Below are positions 1-6,316 of a stretch of 6,457 nt of DNA, one piece after another (position 1 is the first letter of the stretch; each line of letters starts with the position of its first letter). The position numbers and the translations under genes were made by a program. The DNA is taken from the NCBI GenBank assembly GCA_030950825.1, contig JAUZQT010000045.1:1-6457 (forward strand), given 5' to 3'. The notes beneath the pieces are model-generated. The model had not been told where the DNA came from, searched no databases, and worked only from the letters and a program-made list of their open reading frames with translations. Origin of the DNA: Mariprofundaceae bacterium (GTDB taxonomy: Bacteria > Pseudomonadota > Zetaproteobacteria > Mariprofundales > Mariprofundaceae).

Positions 1-2
1 TG

Positions 3-161
3 CAGGAGGGCAGCTATCGCTTCGGATTTCGAGTCCATGCCTTTTGTCTGATGAGCAATCATGTTCACTTGGCGATTCAGGTGTCTGATGTGCCGCTTTC
101 CAAAATCATGCAGAACCTGTCGTTCCGTTATACGCGCTGGCTCAACTATCGACAAAAATAA
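3..161 (+). pseudogene. C-terminally truncated Y1/RAYT-like (IS200-type HUH) transposase fragment
   Basis: The frame is open from the window edge to a TAA at 159-161 and gives 52 residues. It contains HAFCLMSNHVHLAIQ followed by SKIMQNLSFRYTRWLNYRQK. The NHVHL element is the HUH metal-binding motif of Y1 transposases (PF01797), and the preceding 'FRVHAFCLMSNH' is typical of the RAYT (REP-associated tyrosine transposase) branch. In intact relatives the segment ending in 'YN.R' is followed by 'G.LFQGRYK' and then by a helix carrying the catalytic tyrosine. Here the frame stops straight after NYRQK, and neither other forward frame restores the lost part. I infer a C-terminal deletion and loss of activity. 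The N-terminus lies outside the window. Family recognition is firm. That it is broken rests on comparison with remembered family architecture. Confidence 0.8.
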
Positions 162-240
162 GCTACATAAATATGATAATAGAAAAGCCTGACCCAGTTT
201 CCTACGGTTTCTAATTTATGAAAAATACGGGCTATGTAGC
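162..240 (-). terminator. weak candidate terminator of the five-gene operon
   Basis: Read on the minus strand after the cytochrome stop codon, GCTACATA (240-233) can pair with TATGTAGC (169-162). The second arm is followed at once by TTATTTTT (161-154). A stem followed by a U-rich run is the layout of an intrinsic terminator. However, the stem is only 8 bp and AT-rich, and the loop is about 63 bases, so termination here is uncertain. No better hairpin with a T-run is visible between 264 and 162. Confidence 0.25.
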
Positions 241-263
241 ATAAGGCGCATAAGTTGGTGGGA
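162..263. other. noncoding junction with REP-like core and short repeats
   Basis: This 102-base stretch separates the transposase fragment from the end of the cytochrome gene. It contains three things. A core AAGCCTGACCCAG lies at 185-197, enclosed by the arms TAGAAA (180-185) and TTTCTA (208-213). An inverted pair GCTACATA (162-169) / TATGTAGC (233-240) spans most of the stretch. A direct repeat GCATAAG occurs at 239-245 and 248-254. TGACCC/GGGTCA cores next to Y1 transposase genes are a familiar type of REP-like repeat, so a RAYT-related origin is plausible but inferred. I see no gene here. Confidence 0.45.
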
Positions 264-1139
264 TTATTTTAAAAAGTCGATCACTTTTGTGCGATAGCTA
301 CGATGGCATGCCATACATGCCTTTAACATGTTTGACTGATGTTGAATAAGCAGAGGCATATCTTTGGACTTGGCTGCTGCCTCAATGTCTAATGCGAGCT
401 GATGAACTTTACCATCAGCCTTTTTGAAGCTTGGCATATCGGTACCTAAGCCAGCCATAATCTTCATGCGTTGAAAGACAGAAGGTTTTTCATGGTTGGC
501 AATGTGACTGGCAGCATTGGCAGCCGTATCAAAATCTTCCATCAGAATAGCGTGGTTAAGTATCGCATAATCTTTGCCCAGTTGTTGCATGGCCGACTTT
601 AAGGTTCCTTCTTCAGCAGGTGAAGCAACAGGTGCATTCAGACCATAGCGTTTAGCAGTATCTTCAGTTTTCTTTAAACACATCATACTGTAGCGCTTGC
701 TTACTTTTTTATAATGCTTCATATCGCCATTTTCTTTCATTACTTTCATAGCAGATTTCCAGTGGCTACACGGAGGCGAAAATGTCTCATCATATATGTA
801 GGAAGCGATTTTACGCACATCCTCTTCTTTAAAGCCCATATCCGGCATGACTCCAAGCTTTTTGACAGCCATCTTTATAATGGCTTTATCTTCACTAGGG
901 TGGGTTGCAAATGAGGTGACTTTATTGACAAAGCTTTCTTTATCGCTGCTTGCTTTTTTATATTTCATTTGTACAGCAAACATAGGTGGTGCTTGCGGTG
1001 GATCCAATTGTGCATTGTGACAAACCAAACAATTATCCTGAAGTAGTTTTTTGCCTTCAGTAAACGCCGTATCCTCTGAGGCATAGCTATTGGAAACAAG
1101 CATAAAGCTTAAGCCTGTTAGTAATATTGCTTTTTTCAT
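264..1139 (-). CDS. periplasmic dihaem cytochrome c: class I domain followed by cytochrome c'-like domain
   Basis: This is a 291-residue exported protein with two covalent haem sites. A Sec signal peptide (residues 1-20, ending SNSYA) is followed by an N-terminal class I cytochrome c domain with CLVCH at 37-41 and a probable distal methionine in GVMPDMG (M98 or M101). The rest is mainly helical and ends with CMACHRSY (CxxCH at 275-279) about 12 residues from the C-terminus, the position and style of cytochrome c'/c556 (class II) proteins. Two further cysteines, C124 and C154, lie between the domains and could form a disulfide. The ATG at 1139 has a good Shine-Dalgarno (AAGGA, 7-base spacer). 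It begins 14 bases after the barrel gene stop and is last in the operon. It is probably a periplasmic electron carrier or sensor. Its partner is unknown. The two haem sites are directly visible; the class II assignment is by pattern. Confidence 0.88.
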   Translation of the reverse strand: MKKAILLTGLSFMLVSNSYASEDTAFTEGKKLLQDNCLVCHNAQLDPPQAPPMFAVQMKYKKASSDKESFVNKVTSFATHPSEDKAIIKMAVKKLGVMPDMGFKEEDVRKIASYIYDETFSPPCSHWKSAMKVMKENGDMKHYKKVSKRYSMMCLKKTEDTAKRYGLNAPVASPAEEGTLKSAMQQLGKDYAILNHAILMEDFDTAANAASHIANHEKPSVFQRMKIMAGLGTDMPSFKKADGKVHQLALDIEAAAKSKDMPLLIQHQSNMLKACMACHRSYRTKVIDFLK

Positions 1140-1153
1140 GTCATTATCCTTAT

Positions 1154-2440
1154 TTAAAATGTGTATTCAACTTCGCTATAAACACGATCATTCTGATCAA
1201 ACTGACCAAAAAATGAGGTGCTCTTGCCAGTAAATAAATCAATGCCCAATCGCCCTGTGATTTGATCACTCCAATCATAGGTTATTTTTGGGCGGATCAT
1301 GCTGCTACCATCAGACCCGCTAAGAAGAGCAATAACTTCAGGTTTTAATTTCTCATTGAGATAATCAGTTGAAAGCATTAAGCTGACAAAACCTGAGTTT
1401 TGATCTTCAAGCATGGTGGCATTCCAGGTCTGTAAGTGACGGATAAAAAACTGTGGGCTAATGCGCCAATTGTTCTGATTATAATCTAAACCAAGACTAG
1501 CATTCCATGCTGTTGTTTCAGTGATCGCTGCTGTTGTACTCATCGCTTCCTTGATATTTACAGCCAGCTCACTACGTAAAACAATGGCACCAAAAGCATT
1601 GGAAAATGAACCGCCTACTGTGTGCATTTGCTTATACGTTGGCGTTATAAAAAGTGTGCCTGCCTGTACTTTTCTATTCAGAACAGGGTTATCTTTCCAA
1701 CCATAAAACCAGTTCAACGATAAATCCCAGCCATTGATGTTTGAACGCCATACCGCACCATATTCAGTGGTTTTTACAGACCCGTTGGGCTGATTGCTTT
1801 GCAGAAACACAGGTATAACGCCAGCAGGAATGCTTGGCTTAGCATAAGCCCAGCGAGCTCCTTGTGGAGCAAAGGCTGAAACTTTTGCATCAGGAATGAT
1901 TAAAAATTCAAACTCATGCTCCTTGCCATTCAAATAAGCATAATAGTTCATCCTAGCAGCAACAATACCCGTGCGTGAATCAAGGAAATCATCCAGTAGA
2001 AATTCCTGCATATTTAATGGATTGACAATATCAAGCAGTCGCAAACCATCTGTTTTTCCCCATACAATTTGCTGTTGCCCCAAACGAAGATCAAAATCAT
2101 CACCGCCGTACAATAAATAAGCTTCTTTGATTTCAGAAAATGTGCGGTAAAAATCTTTTATACTACCAGTAAGATCCGTATTGTTCGTTGCTTCAATATC
2201 CATTGCCGCGTCATACCATGCCAGCACTCGGCCACGAAATTCCCAGCGCTCGGTTAACATTGCCTCGGGTTGAAAATCAATGCTATTTTGCATTTTATCC
2301 AACCGCTGCTCGCCAGAAATAAAATATGCAGTCTCATTTTTGAGCGTACCATGCATGGTTATTTCCACTGCCAAAACTGTTGTTGAAAAGCATACAATCA
2401 ACAATGCTCCAACCATGATGCTCTGCCATAATTTTCTCAT
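1154..2440 (-). CDS. outer-membrane beta-barrel protein, DUF1302/porin-like
   Basis: With the ATG at 2440 the product has 428 residues. It begins MRKLWQSIMVGALLIVC and has a signal peptide ending TTVLA at about residue 24. That ATG overlaps the transporter stop as ATGA. The frame extends to an ATG at 2506, but that start would put 22 non-signal residues in front, so 2440 is preferred. No strong Shine-Dalgarno is visible, which fits translational coupling. The mature chain is rich in alternating aromatic/polar stretches and ends YSEVEYTF, with a C-terminal phenylalanine as in BAM substrates. LRLGQQQIVWGKTDGLRLLD at about 118-137, followed by IVNPLN, resembles the 'GRQ..WG......NP' signature of DUF1302-type outer-membrane proteins often found beside MMPL/RND transporters. 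It is probably the outer-membrane partner of the pump. The barrel is well supported; the exact family and substrate are not. Confidence 0.85.
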   Translation of the reverse strand: MRKLWQSIMVGALLIVCFSTTVLAVEITMHGTLKNETAYFISGEQRLDKMQNSIDFQPEAMLTERWEFRGRVLAWYDAAMDIEATNNTDLTGSIKDFYRTFSEIKEAYLLYGGDDFDLRLGQQQIVWGKTDGLRLLDIVNPLNMQEFLLDDFLDSRTGIVAARMNYYAYLNGKEHEFEFLIIPDAKVSAFAPQGARWAYAKPSIPAGVIPVFLQSNQPNGSVKTTEYGAVWRSNINGWDLSLNWFYGWKDNPVLNRKVQAGTLFITPTYKQMHTVGGSFSNAFGAIVLRSELAVNIKEAMSTTAAITETTAWNASLGLDYNQNNWRISPQFFIRHLQTWNATMLEDQNSGFVSLMLSTDYLNEKLKPEVIALLSGSDGSSMIRPKITYDWSDQITGRLGIDLFTGKSTSFFGQFDQNDRVYSEVEYTF

Positions 2441-4740
2441 ACTTTTATTTTTTCTTTGCCCAAACCGAGCAGTACAGGAAATAAATAGCACGTTGCCAGA
2501 TAACAAACAATCATGGTGGCAGCAATCAATGCGCCTAGCTTCATTTGAGGGTAAAGGGCTGCGGATAATAAAACGAGAAATCCCCCCACAACAACAATGG
2601 TATTGAACAAGATCGCATGACCAACACTGCGATTGGTGTTTGAAACACTTTCTGCATAACTATGATTGGCAAGACTTTCTTCATGGTAACGGTGTAAATA
2701 ATGGATGGCAAAATCAACACCAATCCCCAGCGCCATGGCCCCTGTTAAGGCAGTAGCAATATCCAATGGAATGCCAAAGTTGCCCATGGTCCCGTAATTG
2801 ACAGTCACAGCCAGAGATACGGGAATCATGGCAATGGTCGCAACAATCAGGCGTTTAAACATCCACCAGCAGAGCAGAAATATAGACAGGATGGAGATAA
2901 TTAATGAGGCAATTTGACCTTCAATAATCATTTCGGCCAAGCTATGTAGGGTAAAACCAGTACCAGCCCAATCAACCTTGTAGCCTTCTGATTCAGGGAA
3001 CCAAATATCCGTTTTCTCTTTTAAGCTTGCAAGCAGGCTAGCCACAGCCTCTGTACCATCGGTTTTCATATTGATACGCACATGGGCTTGGCGATAATCA
3101 CCTGTCATAAAGGTCTCAAAATCATCAGGCGCACCAGAGAAGGAATAGAGCAACAAATATTGCGCTGCCAAATCGGATGATTCAGGAACCACATGAAAAG
3201 CGGGATCATCAGCATGTAGCGCTTGGTTCATCATCGCCAAAAACTCAGCAATGGATGATGTGTCACCGACCATGGCATCTTTTTCAATTTCAACTTGTAG
3301 ATCAATCAAGTGTTGTAAGAATATTGGATCCAGCAGACCATTTTCTTTGCCTGTATCAATCATCACATCCAGACTGGTGGTGCCAGAAAAGTGTTGATTT
3401 AATACGGTGTCAGCATGGCGCAAAGGATCATCTGGTTTGAATTGTTCAACCATGGAAGCATCAACCGTGAGTTTCATAATCCCCGAAACGGATACAACGA
3501 TTAAAATAGCGAAAAATGCCATAATACGTTTGGGGTAATTCAAAATAAACTGGCTGGACCACGCAACATAATTGGAAAACAATGGTTTGCGTTGGTTATG
3601 TGAATCCTTTTCAGCCAACAGCATAAGAGCTGCGGGAAAAAGTAACATGGTAATCAATAGAGCATAAATAATACCCACCGCTGCAAATACGCCAAACTCA
3701 CGAATTGGTGGCAAGTCAGATGAGAGCATGGATAAAAATCCGACCCCAGTTGTGACTGAAGTCATGACCATCGGCTTCCATAATTCATGCATCACTTCAA
3801 TCAAGCGCTCTTTTTTATGCTCAAAAGACTCTACATGTGCCAATAGTCGTTCTCTACTAAGGAAATGAACGGCATCGGCAATACCAATCGCCATAATCAG
3901 GATGGGTAGCATGGTGGTGATGGTGTATATATTGATGCCCAGTGCAGCCATCGTACCGAGCGTCCAAATTTCAGCCATTAATACGCCGAGTAATGGCAAA
4001 AATACGCCGCGTGGTGTGCGAAATGAGGCATAAAGCAATAAAACAAGAAGCATCATAATCATGGGCTGCATACGCTTCATTTCTTGGGGCATGTACATGC
4101 CAAACACTCCTTCAATCACAGGCCGGCCTGAAATAAAGAAAGTATTATTGCTATCACGGGCTTTAAGCTCGGCAACCTTGTCTTTTACAAGTTTATAAAT
4201 GTCGGCATATTTATCACGTGAATCTGGCCGTGGCCGTACTGCAAAAATAGTACCTGTGCCATCAGCTGATACGATAACATCCTCATAAATGCCAAATTCA
4301 TGCATGCGCTTCTTCATGTAATCAATTTGTTCTTGCGTTTCAGGCACACCATCCATAAACAATGCAACATCTAAGCCTGCTTCTGAGCCGCGAATATCTT
4401 TAATCGTTGCCAGTGAAAGCAAATCGTTGAGTGCCAATGTACGGAAGAGTGCTTGCTCGCCAAGCCAGTCGGTAAGTTCCTGTACGATGGTCAGTGTTTG
4501 TTTATTATAAATGCCATCCTTTTCATTGATTATACCAATAATGACCAAATCACTGCTGCCAAAACGATCCTCAAGAATTTGTTTGTTCAGATAAGCATCA
4601 CTGTGCTTGGGCAGCATGGCATCGACATCTGTTTCAATATGTAGATGCCGCATTTGACTGATCGCCAATACCGTTGTTAGCAATAATAGTATGATGATAA
4701 ATTTAGGGTGGGTTAACACCCAATTAAAGATATATTTCAT
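2437..4740 (-). CDS. MMPL-type RND transporter, inner membrane
   Basis: This 767-residue protein has the doubled RND layout: TM1 at about 12-30, a periplasmic domain at about 35-225, TM2-6 at about 226-375, then TM7 at about 403-424, a second periplasmic domain at about 425-605, and TM8-12 at about 608-757. Each half carries the TM4-type motif with a buried aspartate expected to relay protons: MAIGIADAVHFLSR (D289) and LGIGVDFAIHYLHR (D676). The length matches the MMPL/HpnN-like branch (about 750-900 residues), not the AcrB type (about 1,030). The ATG at 4740 has AAGGA with an 8-base spacer. That Shine-Dalgarno overlaps the stop of the upstream gene. The stop overlaps the next start as ATGA. 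MMPL-type pumps with LolA-like neighbours generally move lipids or other hydrophobic molecules, so that role is inferred here. No membrane-fusion or TolC gene accompanies it. Confidence 0.92.
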   Translation of the reverse strand: MKYIFNWVLTHPKFIIILLLLTTVLAISQMRHLHIETDVDAMLPKHSDAYLNKQILEDRFGSSDLVIIGIINEKDGIYNKQTLTIVQELTDWLGEQALFRTLALNDLLSLATIKDIRGSEAGLDVALFMDGVPETQEQIDYMKKRMHEFGIYEDVIVSADGTGTIFAVRPRPDSRDKYADIYKLVKDKVAELKARDSNNTFFISGRPVIEGVFGMYMPQEMKRMQPMIMMLLVLLLYASFRTPRGVFLPLLGVLMAEIWTLGTMAALGINIYTITTMLPILIMAIGIADAVHFLSRERLLAHVESFEHKKERLIEVMHELWKPMVMTSVTTGVGFLSMLSSDLPPIREFGVFAAVGIIYALLITMLLFPAALMLLAEKDSHNQRKPLFSNYVAWSSQFILNYPKRIMAFFAILIVVSVSGIMKLTVDASMVEQFKPDDPLRHADTVLNQHFSGTTSLDVMIDTGKENGLLDPIFLQHLIDLQVEIEKDAMVGDTSSIAEFLAMMNQALHADDPAFHVVPESSDLAAQYLLLYSFSGAPDDFETFMTGDYRQAHVRINMKTDGTEAVASLLASLKEKTDIWFPESEGYKVDWAGTGFTLHSLAEMIIEGQIASLIISILSIFLLCWWMFKRLIVATIAMIPVSLAVTVNYGTMGNFGIPLDIATALTGAMALGIGVDFAIHYLHRYHEESLANHSYAESVSNTNRSVGHAILFNTIVVVGGFLVLLSAALYPQMKLGALIAATMIVCYLATCYLFPVLLGLGKEKIKV

Positions 4741-4752
4741 AAGTTTCTTCCT

Positions 4753-5553
4753 TTATTTAGCGCGATAACCGCGTTTCAGCATACGCTCTGAAAACACACG
4801 ATCAGGTAGCTTGGTGTTATACTGATGCTCGGAAAACATAAGTTCGGTACGGTGCCCTGTTTGGACATTACGCATCACACCACCTGTTGCAGTCCAGATG
4901 CCATCAATTTCTTTAATTCCTGTTGAAATAAGATGCTTTAACTCTTGACCTTTACGATCCCAGAAATCAACTTTGATATACATATAAATATCTTTTCGGA
5001 CATAATATCGTGTTTTTGAATAACCTAGATTTTTCTTTAATGCATCAGTTTTAGGTTCTGCTTCCACTACCCATACATCAAAACCATCCAGTCTTTCAGA
5101 GCCTGTCAGTATCCAGTTATAATCTTCAAGTTCAGGTGTTTGTTTAATATCTTCAAAGGTGAAATCTGTGCCCATAAAGTAATCACCACGATCTGATGAT
5201 GAAATACGCCGAACTTTTTTCAGGGCAGGTAGATAGAGCCACTGATCATCATCTTTTTCAATGCCATCGTAATCCCATGTGAGTAATGCTGTGTCACGTA
5301 TATTGGCTGGAACGAGGAAGTATGAGATGGATTTAATGTCTTTGCCGTAATCCTTACTAAATGAAATCATTTTACGGTCGCGTACGTTACCACGGCGGTC
5401 AATCAAACGCTGTGTCATATATTGGATTAAATCATCTCCATCATCACGGGCATCGACACGTTGCATAATTTCTAACCCAGCAGGTTCAATACTATATGCA
5501 GAAATGGGAAGTAGTAGCAATGTGATAAGTAAGCATAGCTGCTTAATGTTCAT
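4753..5553 (-). CDS. LolA-like periplasmic protein (outer-membrane lipoprotein-sorting family, PF17131-type)
   Basis: The product is 266 residues with a signal peptide at about 1-21 (leucine-rich core, ending ISAYS). No lipobox cysteine is placed for lipidation; C7 lies inside the leader. The diagnostic block is QWLYLPALKKVRRISSSDRG at 104-123, followed by DYFMGTDFTFEDI, which matches the conserved core of the 'outer membrane lipoprotein-sorting protein' family commonly encoded beside MMPL transporters. The family is predicted to fold like LolA/LolB, an open beta-half-barrel that can hold an acyl chain. The role inferred here is a periplasmic carrier receiving cargo from the pump. The ATG at 5553 has CAGGAG with a 6-base spacer. 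The start lies 11 bases inside the end of the MarR gene, and the stop is 12 bases before the transporter gene. True lipoprotein sorting is unlikely to be its job, since dedicated lolA genes lie elsewhere in most genomes. Confidence 0.88.
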   Translation of the reverse strand: MNIKQLCLLITLLLLPISAYSIEPAGLEIMQRVDARDDGDDLIQYMTQRLIDRRGNVRDRKMISFSKDYGKDIKSISYFLVPANIRDTALLTWDYDGIEKDDDQWLYLPALKKVRRISSSDRGDYFMGTDFTFEDIKQTPELEDYNWILTGSERLDGFDVWVVEAEPKTDALKKNLGYSKTRYYVRKDIYMYIKVDFWDRKGQELKHLISTGIKEIDGIWTATGGVMRNVQTGHRTELMFSEHQYNTKLPDRVFSERMLKRGYRAK

Positions 5554-6031
5554 CTTTTTCTCCTGTGTTGTTTTTTAAATCGATAAGGCGGTTGGATATG
5601 CACTGTAATGTTTTGATGGTGATGGCTTTGTCTTCATCTGTTATGGATAGAAGGACTTCCTGTTGAAATGAAACGATAAGAGGAACCAATACCCCTAAGG
5701 CTTGGTGCCCCAATGCTGTGAGATCAATATAGACAGCGCGCCGATCGTTAAGGCTCGGGGATCGCTGCACATAACCTTTTTTAACCAGACCATCAATACG
5801 GCGCGTGATGGTTGTTTTGTCACGCATTAAAAGTGTCGCAATTTCAATTTGTGTCATTGCCCCTTTTTTCAATAATCGAAAAAGAATGGCAAAATCTTGC
5901 GTGGATATTTTGTAACCAAGCTTGTCCATGCGCAGAGTAATTTCTTCTGTCATGAAGAAAGCAGTTCTATTGACATGAAAGCCAATGGCTTGTTCCAACT
6001 TAAAATCAGTTAACAAATTATTTTTATCCAT
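5543..6031 (-). CDS. MarR-family winged-helix transcriptional regulator
   Basis: The product is 162 residues from the ATG at 6031. The winged HTH is plain: helix STQDFAILFRLL, then TQIEIATLLMRDKTTITRRI as the HTH with its recognition helix (about residues 60-79), and the wing SPSLNDRRAVYIDLTALG (about 92-109) with the DRR...LT signature of MarR proteins. Flanking N- and C-terminal helices would form the dimer interface. An in-frame TTG at 6067 would add 12 residues. However, the TATAAT at 6080-6075 would then place the transcript start almost on it, so the ATG is preferred. Neither start has a clear Shine-Dalgarno. As first gene of the run, it probably controls its own promoter and the envelope genes behind it, and MarR proteins commonly respond to small aromatic or lipophilic ligands. 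The ligand is unknown. Confidence 0.9.
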   Translation of the reverse strand: MDKNNLLTDFKLEQAIGFHVNRTAFFMTEEITLRMDKLGYKISTQDFAILFRLLKKGAMTQIEIATLLMRDKTTITRRIDGLVKKGYVQRSPSLNDRRAVYIDLTALGHQALGVLVPLIVSFQQEVLLSITDEDKAITIKTLQCISNRLIDLKNNTGEKDEH

Positions 6032-6074
6032 GTGGCGAACGATAGGTAAAATAGATGCTGTATGCAACTATTGT

Positions 6075-6103
6075 ATTATACATCTACATAGAAGCCAGCG
6101 AAT
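6075..6103 (-). promoter_or_regulatory. candidate sigma-70 promoter of the MarR-led operon
   Basis: On the minus strand a perfect -10 hexamer TATAAT lies at 6080-6075, about 44 bases before the preferred ATG. The -35 element is poor: ATTCGC at 6103-6098 with 17-base spacing, or TTCGCT with 16. A strong -10 with a weak -35, and a repeat element in the spacer, is consistent with a regulated promoter. No other promoter-like pair is apparent in the short gaps between the operon genes. Confidence 0.5.
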
Positions 6104-6129
6104 TTCTCGTCGGTCGTAAGTCTACATAG
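6083..6129. promoter_or_regulatory. paired CTACATAG elements upstream of the MarR gene, candidate operator
   Basis: TCTACATAG occurs at 6083-6091 and again at 6121-6129, 38 bases apart. The first copy continues to TCTACATAGA, a palindrome with TCTA/TAGA arms and two central bases, and lies in the spacer between the -10 and the candidate -35. Autoregulated MarR genes often have a palindromic operator overlapping their promoter, so this is a reasonable operator candidate. The same core also occurs beyond the far end of the operon (232-239), so a mobile-element origin is an alternative. Confidence 0.35.
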
Positions 6130-6282
6130 TTCGGCCTGCCTCATCGAAACCTTCAGGCTCACCATAATTGGCCCGCCTTTGCTTAAAAAACTGATCCACC
6201 CCGATTCCCGCGCATCATCACTTGGTAATGACCGCCGAAAAGGTGCCCTCTTTTCCCATGTTTTCTCTGTATCTGTAATTAA
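6104..6282. other. noncoding region with probable mobile-element debris
   Basis: I recognise no intact gene here. The stretch looks more GC-rich than the operon. Read on the minus strand it contains GGGGTGGATCAGTTTTTTAA at 6217-6198; GTGGATCAGTTT-type repeats resemble terminal repeats of some IS21-family elements, which is a memory-based and unconfirmed resemblance. One minus-strand frame is open for roughly 200 bases and includes a 29-codon ATG-started ORF (6165 to 6076) whose stop falls in the TATAAT box. Its product resembles nothing I know, and it is more likely chance or remnant than a gene. Confidence 0.35.
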
Positions 6283-6289
6283 AAAATAA

Positions 6290-6316
6290 AATCAATCGAG
6301 TCTGACCCTATTGATT
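6290..6316. repeat. imperfect 27-base palindrome, REP-like
   Basis: The arms AATCAAT (6290-6296) and ATTGATT (6310-6316) are exact inverted repeats around CGAGTCTGACCCT (6297-6309). Extended through the middle, 11 of 13 positions pair around a single central T. The core CTGACCC also occurs at 189-195 on the same strand, next to the transposase fragment. The palindrome form and GGGTCAG core recall the short repeats mobilised by RAYT/Y1 transposases. The sequence is plain to see; the relationship is inferred. Confidence 0.55.

Noticed and set aside
162..263. CRISPR, tRNA or small RNA gene in the left junction
   Set aside because: The repeats are too short and too few for an array, and no cloverleaf-like fold or promoter was found.
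714..914. 66-codon plus-strand ORF opposite the cytochrome gene
   Set aside because: It lies wholly within a clear gene on the other strand, with no family resemblance and no ribosome-binding site that I can see.
2280..2606. 108-codon plus-strand ORF spanning the transporter/barrel junction
   Set aside because: It is antisense to two well-supported genes, has no recognisable domain, and its product looks like a reverse-frame shadow.
2541..2723. 60-codon minus-strand ORF in another frame of the transporter gene
   Set aside because: It overlaps the conserved TM8-12 part of the transporter, where the main frame is intact, so no frameshift explanation is needed.
3177..3440. 87-codon plus-strand ORF opposite the transporter
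   Set aside because: It is a shadow of the second periplasmic domain of the RND protein, with skewed, low-information composition.
4753..5553. Genuine lolA housekeeping gene
   Set aside because: The diagnostic WLYLPALKKVRRI and FMGTDFTFED blocks belong to the MMPL-linked LolA-like family, and the operon context does not fit the housekeeping lolA locus.
6133..6157. GCCTG...CAGGC inverted repeat as a terminator
   Set aside because: The arms are only 5 bp with a loop of about 15 bases, and there is no T-run after either arm.
6076..6165. 29-codon minus-strand ORF upstream of the MarR gene as a leader peptide
   Set aside because: Its stop codon lies in the -10 box of the likely promoter, so the operon transcript would not contain it, and it lacks a clear ribosome-binding site or attenuator-like codon run.
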